Notes under the pieces: generated by a model
What the model was told of the DNA's origin: nothing
The model's database searches: none
The model's input: the letters and a program-made list of their open reading frames with translations, nothing else
Translations under genes and position numbers: made by a program
Assembly: GCA_008933525.1 (NCBI GenBank)
Contig: WBUV01000255.1
Span: 1 to 5,412 of the forward strand
Direction of reading: 5' to 3'
Length of the DNA: 5,412 nucleotides
DNA from: Bacteroidales bacterium
GTDB taxonomy: Bacteria; Bacteroidota; Bacteroidia; Bacteroidales; Tenuifilaceae
Part shown: positions 1 to 5,412 of the stretch, one piece after another
Position numbering within the stretch: the stretch's first letter is position 1
Layout of the letters: each line of letters opens with the position of its first letter

Positions 1-2
1 CC

Positions 3-1421
3 CTACTCGTGTCGCAAAGCCTCAACGGGCTTGAGTTTTAAAGCCCTACGGGCTGGCCATAGCGATGCTACCATACCGGTAATAATTACCAAAACTGTAA
101 TCATAATGTAGTTTCCAACTGTAATTTCGGGATAAACCATCGATGAGTAACCCAAAGCCTCGAACCCCTCGGCCCACATTCCAAAATCTACACCCGTTTT
201 GCTTAGAATTGATAGTATTACTGCGCTAATTGCCATGCCTACAATACCACCTGTTAAGGAGAGTAGAATGGACTCAACCATTATCATTGTAAATACCCGA
301 ATTTTATTCATTCCAATAGCCATAAGCATTCCAAGTTCACGAATTCGCTCCAGAACGGACATCATCATTGTGTTTACAATTCCAAATGCCAGCGCAAAAA
401 GGATTATAACGATGTAAATCATCCCCATAAAGTTTCCCATCTCGGCATACATGGCTATCTCGGGCGAAACTTGCTCCCAACTCCGTACCGATAACAATTT
501 AAAGTTTGGCGCTAAACTAGCAGCAGCGGTTTTTCCCTCGTCGAGCCCTGTGCAAAGCACAGCCACCTCGTGAACCTGGTTCTCCTGCAAACCCGCGGTT
601 GATGCAAGTATACCTCGCTCAACATACGCAAAACGACCGTCGAAAGCAGAGTTAGTGGTTTTGTAAACGCCACGAACCTTAAACATCTGGTTGTGCAATT
701 CACCCTCAGGAGTTTGAAGCGTTAGTATAACCGAACTGTTGAGCCTATACTCAGCAAATCTTTTTAGAATATAGTCTACATGGCTATCGTAATTGTCCGC
801 AAGTATTCGTTTCAACTCCTTTTGAATGGTGGTCTTTGATCTGAATCTTTGACCTATTAACGGTTTCAAGGAGTTTTTTACCTCAACAGGAATCTTCGAC
901 TCTTCTATGGAATCGAGTTTTTCCGATGTTATGTTATAGTTTATCAACTTTAAGGACTCAGCAGTAGTACTCCCAACTACTATTGATGGTACCCGATGGT
1001 TGTTCTCCAGAAACTCACCGGCTACAAGTTTTGTTGATATTTCGCTAACTGTAGCTTCCTCCGTTGGATTAATTCCCATAACCACAATGCCCGATGTGGC
1101 CCTATCGGACTGTGCCATGGCAAAAACCTTGATACGGCCAGTATAGCCAATAACGCTTTTCATTGTATCGAGCGCAGTTATTATCGAAGGATAGTCGGAT
1201 ATATAGTGCTGGGTTTCTTCATTTAGCAAGTACTGTGGATTGTGTATTTGGATATGGGCAATTTCGTTATGGATGCTGTCGTGCATACGCTGCTCCACCC
1301 AACCGTTGATTAAGCCCATAAACATCACTCCGCCCAGCAATCCAACTGCAAGCGTGGCAACAACAATTAAACTCCGGGTTTTGTTACGCCAAATATTTCG
1401 CCAACTAAGTGATAGTATCAT
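3..1421 (-). CDS. ABC transporter permease, FtsX/LolE (MacB-type) family, second of pair
   Basis: This 472-residue inner-membrane protein has the layout of LolC/LolE/MacB-type permeases. A short basic cytoplasmic N-terminus (WRNIWRNKTR, 7-16) precedes TM1 (about 17-40). A large periplasmic domain follows (about 41-328), and then an FtsX domain with TM2 (about 331-354), TM3 (about 378-407) and TM4 (about 436-456). The cytoplasmic loop after TM2 carries E358-R359-x-x-E362-x-G364, the conserved region that contacts the ATPase. The C-terminus has the family signature WPARRA (455-460) followed by KPVEALR (464-470). A helical insert at about 160-223 is shared with the neighbouring permease but sits in a different place. 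Family knowledge suggests a role in mechanotransmission-type export or release of lipoproteins or lipophilic substrates; the actual substrate is unknown. The gene lies 89 nt downstream of the first permease gene. No ATPase gene is visible, although one may follow beyond the window edge. The start fits the family N-terminus and has an A-rich leader. Family confidence is high; lipoprotein specificity is inferred. Confidence 0.93.
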   Translation of the reverse strand: MILSLSWRNIWRNKTRSLIVVATLAVGLLGGVMFMGLINGWVEQRMHDSIHNEIAHIQIHNPQYLLNEETQHYISDYPSIITALDTMKSVIGYTGRIKVFAMAQSDRATSGIVVMGINPTEEATVSEISTKLVAGEFLENNHRVPSIVVGSTTAESLKLINYNITSEKLDSIEESKIPVEVKNSLKPLIGQRFRSKTTIQKELKRILADNYDSHVDYILKRFAEYRLNSSVILTLQTPEGELHNQMFKVRGVYKTTNSAFDGRFAYVERGILASTAGLQENQVHEVAVLCTGLDEGKTAAASLAPNFKLLSVRSWEQVSPEIAMYAEMGNFMGMIYIVIILFALAFGIVNTMMMSVLERIRELGMLMAIGMNKIRVFTMIMVESILLSLTGGIVGMAISAVILSILSKTGVDFGMWAEGFEALGYSSMVYPEITVGNYIMITVLVIITGMVASLWPARRALKLKPVEALRHE

Positions 1422-1430
1422 TTTTAAATG

Positions 1431-1508
1431 TTTTTTTACCGCAGATTTCGCGGATATACTCAGATTTGTTTTACTATTATATCATTTCCCAATTAACCGA
1501 ATTAACCT
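1431..1508. repeat. Short-period (9-10 nt) intergenic repeat, CGCAGATT type
   Basis: This element fills most of the 89-nt gap between the two permease genes. After a T-run (1431-1437) and ACC come three degenerate units on the plus strand: CGCAGATTT (1440-1448), CGCGGATATA (1449-1458) and CTCAGATTTG (1459-1468). They are spaced 9 and 10 nt apart and fit C-[GT]-C-[AG]-G-A-T-[TA]-T. A 4-bp CCGC/GCGG hairpin (1439-1442 with 1450-1453) is contained in it. Further on, AATTAACC occurs twice with a 9-nt period (1491-1498 and 1500-1507). No terminator-like T-run follows on the minus strand, so read-through from the first permease gene into the second is plausible. The function is unknown. Confidence 0.6.
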
Positions 1509-1510
1509 TC

Positions 1511-2926
1511 TTACCGGCGAAGAGCCTCAACCTCTTTTAGTTTAAAAATTCTTCGCGCAGGATAAATACACGCAATTATTACCATAATCAACACTACAAC
1601 TCCTTGCCATACCACATAAGCACCAAAAGGCTCCATTGGCATTAAGGGTTCGTAACCCATATCCATCATCATTTTGGCCATTTCGCCAGTTAGCCTTATT
1701 GGATTAAAATGGTAGTAGTATATAATAGGTAAACTCAATCCCGAGCCTATTACAACGCCAATAATCGCCATAAAAATCATCTCCATTACAACAAGCGTGG
1801 CCAGTTTAGCCTTTTGCATACCAACGGAAACCAGTACTCCAAACTCATGAATTCGCTCGTGTATCATCATTATTACGGTTCCAAATATTCCGAAGAACAC
1901 CACAAAGTATAGTAGTACCAGAAATGCTTTACCGCTCTGGTTATCGCTATTAATCTGCTGTACAAGAATTCTGTTTAACTCCTTCCAGTTCTTGATCTCG
2001 AATTCCGATTCGCCAAAATGCTCTTTTAGTTCGTTCTGGGTTTTAAGCATAGCCTCATCGTCGCTATTGTGCAGGTTGATTGCCCAGTAAGCAACCCTTT
2101 TTTCCACACCAGTAAACTCCTGAGCCTTACCCAAAGGCATATAAACCACCTTATTGTCCAACTCGGGGTTCGATAGCTTAACCACACCTTTTACCCTATA
2201 TACTCCTGCAGCAGACGAACCCTGATAACCCTGACTTAAAAGAATTAATGAATCGCCCACATTTAAGTTAAGGTATTTGAACAGACGAAACGAAATTACG
2301 GCATCGCTATCCGATGGATTTAGGAATTCTCCAGCAAACTGAAAGGTATTACATATTTGATCAAAGTATCTAATATGCTCTGGAAGTAACTCTAACGCAG
2401 TGTGCAACTTAGCTGAATCGATAAAACCCTCGCCCTTTAAATCCTTCAGTTTTGCTTTTACAGCCTGCGGAATTTCAGAATTGCCTTCGAGAACAGCCAA
2501 TGCTTTATCGGAAATATAGTAACGAACCAAAAATTTCTGTGGATTCGAGAAGCGTTGCTCAGCCTCTGGATCGATTCCCAAAACCAAAACACCCTTTGTA
2601 ATATTTCCCGACGATGCTAATGCAAAAGTCTCCAACCTTGTAGAAACAGACTTTACATTGGGAAACGATGAAAGTATTGTGTTGATTGAATCGTTATATG
2701 GAATAGTGTTCTCAAGTAAAGGATCGTCAGAGTAATCTGGGTGCTGAAGCCGAATATACCCAGAGTAGGACTCTATGCCATTCTTAATCATTAGTGTGTA
2801 GGAACCTAATTGGAACGAACGCATTATAACAGCAAAGAACACCGCAAACAGAATGGATGCAATGGTTATAATGGTGCGTCGTTTATTTCGCCAGAGATTC
2901 CGTTGTGCAATTTGCAAGTAGTTCAT
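1511..2926 (-). CDS. ABC transporter permease, FtsX/LolE (MacB-type) family, first of pair
   Basis: This 471-residue inner-membrane permease is paralogous to its downstream neighbour and almost the same length. The basic N-terminal segment RNLWRNKRRT (9-18) precedes TM1 (about 17-36). The periplasmic domain spans about 37-330, followed by TM2 (about 333-356), TM3 (about 375-405) and TM4 (about 434-455). The cytoplasmic coupling motif is H356-E357-R358-I-H-E361-F-G363, and the C-terminus has YPARR (455-459) and KEVEALRR. E465 replaces the proline found at this place in the second permease (KPVEALR). I chose the ATG at 2926, not the upstream in-frame ATG at 2959. The extra 11 residues would be encoded by the intergenic repeat, and M-NYLQIAQRN aligns with the N-terminus of the second permease. 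Together the two probably form an asymmetric LolCE-like heterodimer. That is inferred from co-location and divergence; the ATPase and substrate are not seen here. Confidence 0.93.
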   Translation of the reverse strand: MNYLQIAQRNLWRNKRRTIITIASILFAVFFAVIMRSFQLGSYTLMIKNGIESYSGYIRLQHPDYSDDPLLENTIPYNDSINTILSSFPNVKSVSTRLETFALASSGNITKGVLVLGIDPEAEQRFSNPQKFLVRYYISDKALAVLEGNSEIPQAVKAKLKDLKGEGFIDSAKLHTALELLPEHIRYFDQICNTFQFAGEFLNPSDSDAVISFRLFKYLNLNVGDSLILLSQGYQGSSAAGVYRVKGVVKLSNPELDNKVVYMPLGKAQEFTGVEKRVAYWAINLHNSDDEAMLKTQNELKEHFGESEFEIKNWKELNRILVQQINSDNQSGKAFLVLLYFVVFFGIFGTVIMMIHERIHEFGVLVSVGMQKAKLATLVVMEMIFMAIIGVVIGSGLSLPIIYYYHFNPIRLTGEMAKMMMDMGYEPLMPMEPFGAYVVWQGVVVLIMVIIACIYPARRIFKLKEVEALRR

Positions 2927-2945
2927 GATGTAAATATTTTTTACC
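2927..2945 (-). promoter_or_regulatory. A-rich translation leader of first permease, decides the start
   Basis: Read on the minus strand, the ATG at 2926 is preceded by GGT, six A residues and then TATTTACATC. There is no Shine-Dalgarno sequence, as is usual in Bacteroidota, where A-rich upstream sequence is thought to help initiation. The second permease gene has the same arrangement: GGT, seven A, then CATTTAAAA before the ATG at 1421. In both cases exactly 16 nt separate GGT from the ATG. This shared spacing supports both start choices. Confidence 0.5.
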
Positions 2946-3066
2946 ACAAAGGCACCCAAAGGAAGACTTCACAAAGGAGCACAAAGCAAAGATTAATAGA
3001 AGTGATGTGGTTTTAAACATATTCCTTTGTGTTACTTAGTGAAACCTTTTGTGCCTTTGTGGTTAA
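2937..3066. repeat. Interrupted inverted repeat built of CACAAAGG units
   Basis: The 144-nt gap between the LolA-like gene and the first permease gene is almost entirely this element. The outer arms are a perfect 13-bp inverted repeat, ACCACAAAGGCAC (2943-2955) against its complement at 3051-3063. An inner 9-bp perfect pair is CACAAAGGA (2970-2978) with TCCTTTGTG (3023-3031). The left arm carries CAC/CCC-AAAGG units starting at 2945, 2955, 2970 and 2980, which are 10, 15 and 10 nt apart. The central loop (2979-3022) is less repetitive. A T-run flanks the left end (2937-2942). No run of U would follow the stem on the minus transcript, so it is not a classical intrinsic terminator. It could fold in the mRNA and change expression of the permeases relative to the carrier, which is inference. 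Confidence 0.8.
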
Positions 3067-3070
3067 ACAA

Positions 3071-3823
3071 TTAACGTATCCTAGTCATATTCTGTATCGA
3101 AAAAAACTTATCCTCAATGGGTATGTTGAACTGAATTTTATCCATTGTAACAACGGTTTTGTTGCCCTTTTCATCGGCAGGGATTAACTCGTAAACGGTT
3201 GGCATTAGGCGGCCATCCATCGTTTTGAGGGTATGACCCAACTCGGTTTTTACTAAGTAAGCCTCCTCGTCGTAGTACTCCGTTTTTAGAATTAAGTCGT
3301 GCTCCTTCGATATCCAAAGAATCATCTTACCCCAAACCACAGGAGCTTCGGGTTTCGGAAGCAATTCAATTTTGTGGCAAGCCACATCATCGACCTTCTC
3401 CTCTCCTACTATTCTATGCGTATAGTCAACAACCACAGAGCGTTGATTCAACAAATCGTCATTGGTAAAATCGGAACCCATCCAGCCCTGCGATAGCATT
3501 GATGCGGGTAGCTTAACTGTACGGTTTATCTGCGGATTCCAGCTCCACATCTCGCGCTTAATTTTCAGGAACGACTGTCCCTTATCCCTTGCTGGTGCAG
3601 TGATATAAACCAGCGAAAGCTCAGTTCCTTTTCCCCAACTCTTGAAAGACACTGAGCGCTCCCAGGTTGGGCGTACAATCTTCATGGTCATTTCGCTGTA
3701 GCTCGATTTCTCGCCACGCATTTTATCGTCGGCACGTTTTACTATCTCGGTAGCATTCTGCGAATAAACACCAACCGATGCTGCCAACAATAGACTAACA
3801 ATAAAAAACCTTTTTGAATTCAT
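3071..3823 (-). CDS. Periplasmic outer membrane lipoprotein-sorting protein (LolA-like fold, PF17131-type)
   Basis: This is a 250-residue secreted protein. Residues 1-21 form a Sec signal peptide (MNSKRFF, then a hydrophobic core, ending VYS) with likely cleavage before Q22. There is no lipobox cysteine, so the mature protein should be soluble in the periplasm. The mature part matches the 'outer membrane lipoprotein-sorting protein' family. It has repeated beta-strand segments, the tryptophan-rich stretch MWSWNP (92-97) and the signature QGWMGSDF followed by TNDDLL (112-125). These proteins are related in fold to LolA/LolB, which cradle lipid anchors in a half-open beta-barrel. The start codon lies 3 nt after the TetR stop, implying co-transcription and perhaps translational coupling. 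With two LolE-type permeases downstream, a role as the dedicated carrier receiving the exported substrate is likely but inferred. It is not the housekeeping LolA by sequence pattern. Family confidence is high, substrate unknown. Confidence 0.88.
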   Translation of the reverse strand: MNSKRFFIVSLLLAASVGVYSQNATEIVKRADDKMRGEKSSYSEMTMKIVRPTWERSVSFKSWGKGTELSLVYITAPARDKGQSFLKIKREMWSWNPQINRTVKLPASMLSQGWMGSDFTNDDLLNQRSVVVDYTHRIVGEEKVDDVACHKIELLPKPEAPVVWGKMILWISKEHDLILKTEYYDEEAYLVKTELGHTLKTMDGRLMPTVYELIPADEKGNKTVVTMDKIQFNIPIEDKFFSIQNMTRIR

Positions 3824-3826
3824 ATG

Positions 3827-4399
3827 CTATACTAATCGTTTAATAACTAATTGCTTAATCTTATCTAATGGATAATCCTTATCGTATAAAAAGTTGATGA
3901 AAACACCGTCGATTAACGAATGGGCAAAGACCATCTCAAGGTATGGATCATCCACCCCTTTCGCCTCAAAATACTTGATAATCATATCAAAAAGAGGTTT
4001 GTACTTTTTGATCATCTCCTTGCGGAAATAATCGTCGATAACCCCAGGCTGAAGTGTTACTGAGAAGTAAAGACGCCAATAATCTCTATCGTTATTGAGT
4101 TTGTCGAATAGATCATTGATAAACAGGAGCATTTCTTGAGGTTCTAGAATGCCATCGTGGTTTGGATCGAATTTCTCAGTGATTAGCTCGTAACCTTCTA
4201 TTAGAATTGAGTGTAGCAGCTCCTCCTTGGAGGTAAAGTAACTATACATAAGCCCTTTGGCAATGCCTGCGTGCTTAGCAATATCGGCAATGGTGGTTGT
4301 GTGATAACCTTTTTGGGCAAACAACTCTAAGGCAGAATTTATTATCTGCATTCGTTTCTGAACTCTAATCTGCTCGTTTTGTATTTTGGTACGTGGCAT
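3827..4399 (-). CDS. TetR/AcrR-family transcriptional regulator with EF-hand-like loop
   Basis: This 190-residue protein is a normal length for the family. Residues about 15-60 form the TetR_N DNA-binding domain: helix 1 (INSALELFAQKGY, 20-32), then TTIADIAKHAGIAKG (35-49) as the helix-turn-helix, and LMYSYFTSKEELL (50-62) with the typical Y-x-Y-F-x-S-K-E-E-L. The C-terminal ligand and dimerisation domain is all helical and has no recognisable specific subfamily. Unusually, D78-x-N80-x-D82-G83-x-L85-x-x-x-E89 matches a canonical EF-hand calcium loop, flanked by predicted helices on both sides. The gene is the first of its unit, just behind a promoter overlapped by a palindrome, so negative autoregulation together with the carrier and permease genes is the likely mode. 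The ATG at 4399 places the helix-turn-helix at the normal distance from the N-terminus. The inducer is unknown. Confidence 0.93.
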   Translation of the reverse strand: MPRTKIQNEQIRVQKRMQIINSALELFAQKGYHTTTIADIAKHAGIAKGLMYSYFTSKEELLHSILIEGYELITEKFDPNHDGILEPQEMLLFINDLFDKLNNDRDYWRLYFSVTLQPGVIDDYFRKEMIKKYKPLFDMIIKYFEAKGVDDPYLEMVFAHSLIDGVFINFLYDKDYPLDKIKQLVIKRLV

Positions 4400-4411
4400 T
4401 ATTGCTTTTGA

Positions 4412-4427
4412 TTGAATGGTCGGTCAA
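4412..4427. promoter_or_regulatory. Putative TetR operator (imperfect palindrome)
   Basis: TTGAATGGTCGGTCAA is an imperfect palindrome. The outer arms TTGA/TCAA match perfectly, with one further matching inner pair (G4418 with C4421). The minus-strand reading TTGACCGACC followed by ATTCAA resembles the GACCGAC-containing operators of many TetR-family repressors. It lies 12 nt upstream of the TetR start codon, overlaps the -7 promoter element by 3 nt and covers the expected transcription start. This is the classic geometry for autorepression. Confidence 0.65.
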
Positions 4428-4456
4428 ATATATGTTTCAATTTTTAAGATTCCAAA
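4425..4456 (-). promoter_or_regulatory. Bacteroidota-type promoter of the TetR-carrier-permease unit
   Basis: On the minus strand a -33 element TTTG (4456-4453) is followed by a 20-nt spacer and a perfect TAnnTTTG -7 element, TATATTTG (4432-4425). This is the housekeeping promoter form of Bacteroidota. Transcription would start near 4417-4420, inside the palindrome, leaving a leader of about 20 nt before the TetR ATG. No comparably good promoter was seen in the gaps before the other genes of the unit. Confidence 0.7.
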
Positions 4457-4496
4457 TTTTTTAACTGATTTTATAATTTGGTGCAAATCATAAAAC

Positions 4497-4525
4497 AAAA
4501 AAAGCGCAGAAAGAATCCTGCGCTT
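4497..4525 (-). terminator. Rho-independent terminator of the coiled-coil gene
   Basis: A perfect 8-bp inverted repeat, AAGCGCAG (4502-4509) and CTGCGCTT (4518-4525), encloses an 8-nt loop. On the minus strand it is followed by a seven-T run (4503-4497, partly shared with the stem base), then G and four more T. It begins 21 nt after the stop codon of the coiled-coil gene. It separates that gene from the TetR-led unit, so the two should be transcribed independently. Confidence 0.9.
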
Positions 4526-4546
4526 CAAATATCAATGATGACTATA

Positions 4547-5412
4547 CTACTTAAGAGTAAATTCGCTATATCCAATCATATAACCATCCATGTAGAGGGT
4601 TACTTTGTAAACACCTTTCAGCAAATCGCCCTTATTATCGTAGAAAATACACATTTCAATGTCCTTATTTTGATAATCTACCTCACGATTTGCAGAGAAC
4701 ACAATTTTTTCTCCCTCAAAGTCAAATACATCAGTTTCTGCTTTTGCTAGAACATAATCATCAGGGCCAACAATACGCATGTATACCAAACGATTACCGG
4801 CTTTGGCAATTGAGTTTTCGTTCAAGGTAAAGCAAGCACGAATCTTTTCAACTCTTCTCGCACGGGTAACCTCGTTTCCTCTACTACTAACACCCATAGA
4901 AACAATATCGCGAGCCTTAATAATAGATCCTTTAGCAACCTGAGTATTCAACTCTTCTGTTTTTTGTTCCAATTCTTTAACTGTTTGCTTTGCGGTTGCA
5001 GCCTCTTCCTTCACCTTAATATTCTCTGCAATAAGCTCTTTATTCATTGCATTTAGCGAGTCGATATCGTGAAGCATGTCTTTCATAATAGAACGTAAAG
5101 TTCCAAGTTCTTTCTGATACTCCTTAATTTTAGCGTAACTGATTCTCTTGGTACTCTGAAGCTCATCGTATAGTTTCTTGGCATTTTGTTGTTCACGAAC
5201 TAACTTCTGATTTAAGGAATCGTTATCTGTTTCTAGCTCCTTATAATCGGTCATAAGGTTTAAAAGATTTTGAGAGATAGAATCCTTTTCCGCCAAAAGT
5301 TGAGTTTCGTTCTCCAATGCAGTTTGCTTTTGCTGATAGTAAACATAGGTTAAACCAGCTAAAACAACTAATAGAATAACCACAATAAAAGTTAATACTG
5401 GAACTGCTTTTG
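4547..5412 (-). CDS. Membrane-anchored coiled-coil protein, function unknown (5' end off window)
   Basis: The visible part is 287 complete codons, and the frame stays open through the window edge at 5412. The in-frame GTG at 5383 is internal to the hydrophobic segment and is not a credible start. The true start is beyond the window. Counting visible residues, a short segment KAVP precedes a transmembrane helix (about 5-23). A long coiled coil rich in E, K, L and N with heptad-like spacing follows (about 28-158). The C-terminal domain (about 165-287) looks beta-rich and ends with GVYKVTLYMDGYMIGYSEF. The basic residue before the helix suggests an N-in topology with the coiled coil and C-domain in the periplasm (inference). 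I do not recognise a characterised family. Similar layouts occur among Bacteroidota hypothetical proteins, sometimes labelled SMC-like because of the coiled coil alone. A terminator follows directly, so it is not in the transporter operon. Confidence 0.85.
   Translation of the reverse strand, partial: KAVPVLTFIVVILLVVLAGLTYVYYQQKQTALENETQLLAEKDSISQNLLNLMTDYKELETDNDSLNQKLVREQQNAKKLYDELQSTKRISYAKIKEYQKELGTLRSIMKDMLHDIDSLNAMNKELIAENIKVKEEAATAKQTVKELEQKTEELNTQVAKGSIIKARDIVSMGVSSRGNEVTRARRVEKIRACFTLNENSIAKAGNRLVYMRIVGPDDYVLAKAETDVFDFEGEKIVFSANREVDYQNKDIEMCIFYDNKGDLLKGVYKVTLYMDGYMIGYSEFTLK

Noticed and set aside
199..703. Open frames antisense to or out of phase with the permease genes.
   Set aside because: They overlap strongly supported genes, lack recognisable domains and are explained as shadows of the real coding frames.
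1476..1481. TATAAT on the minus strand upstream of the second permease, like a sigma-70 -10 box.
   Set aside because: Bacteroidota housekeeping promoters use TAnnTTTG. No suitable -35 was seen, and the motif is easily found by chance in AT-rich spacer.
2927..2959. Upstream in-frame ATG at 2959 adding 11 residues to the first permease.
   Set aside because: The extra codons lie in the intergenic repeat, and the ATG at 2926 aligns the protein with the N-terminus of the second permease and has the same A-rich leader spacing.
2980..2991. TTTG-rich repeat arm as a promoter for the first permease.
   Set aside because: None of the five TTTG tetranucleotides in the arm is preceded by TAnn at the right distance, so no proper -7 element is formed.
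2883..3020. A 45-codon minus-strand frame beginning MFKTTSLLLIFALC, resembling a signal peptide.
   Set aside because: Most of it is translated from the CACAAAGG repeat arm, and its 3' part overlaps the first permease in another frame. The hydrophobic look follows from repeated TTTG/CTT codons. There is no independent support for expression.
2943..3063. The inverted repeat as an intrinsic terminator after the LolA-like gene.
   Set aside because: The stem is interrupted with a long loop, and the minus-strand sequence after it is an A-run, not a T-run.
2943..3063. CRISPR array or insertion sequence at the CACAAAGG repeats.
   Set aside because: Units are only about 8 nt with 2-7 nt between them, there are no spacers of CRISPR size, and there is no transposase or target-site duplication.
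5381..5383. GTG at 5383 as the start of the coiled-coil protein.
   Set aside because: It would begin inside the transmembrane helix, and the frame is open upstream to the window edge with plausible residues (KAVPVLTFI), so the gene is simply cut by the window.

Overview
The window looks like a piece of a Bacteroidota genome, probably Bacteroidales-like. Four things suggest this: a near-consensus Bacteroidota promoter (TTTG, 20-nt spacer, TATATTTG), A-rich leaders instead of Shine-Dalgarno sequences before the start codons, a protein repertoire typical of that phylum, and intergenic repeats of about 10-nt period. The taxonomic placement is inference. All five genes lie on the minus strand, so transcription runs from right to left.

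From the right edge: (1) 4547-5412 holds the 3' part of a gene for a membrane-anchored coiled-coil protein with a C-terminal beta-rich domain of unknown function. It is closed by a clear intrinsic terminator at 4497-4525. (2) A promoter at 4425-4456, overlapped by a TetR-type palindrome at 4412-4427, drives a new transcription unit. (3) That unit begins with a TetR/AcrR-family repressor (3827-4399), followed after 3 nt by a secreted LolA-like 'outer membrane lipoprotein-sorting' protein (3071-3823). (4) Two FtsX/LolE-type ABC transporter permeases follow (1511-2926 and 3-1421). No ABC ATPase is in the window. If this is a complete transporter, the ATPase may lie just downstream, beyond position 1.

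The simplest reading is a self-regulated accessory Lol-like or MacB-like export module. A membrane complex of two unequal permeases would extract a lipidated or hydrophobic substrate from the inner membrane and hand it to the dedicated periplasmic carrier, with the TetR protein sensing an unknown signal. The substrate cannot be read from the sequence.

Three features go beyond ordinary annotation. The TetR ligand domain carries a textbook EF-hand calcium-binding loop. The two permeases share a helical insert in the periplasmic domain that sits on opposite sides of the conserved GEFL segment in the two proteins. Each permease gene is also preceded, at exactly the same distance from its ATG, by a different short-period repeat element ending in T6-7-ACC. 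One of these elements forms a 121-bp interrupted inverted repeat between the carrier gene and the first permease gene.
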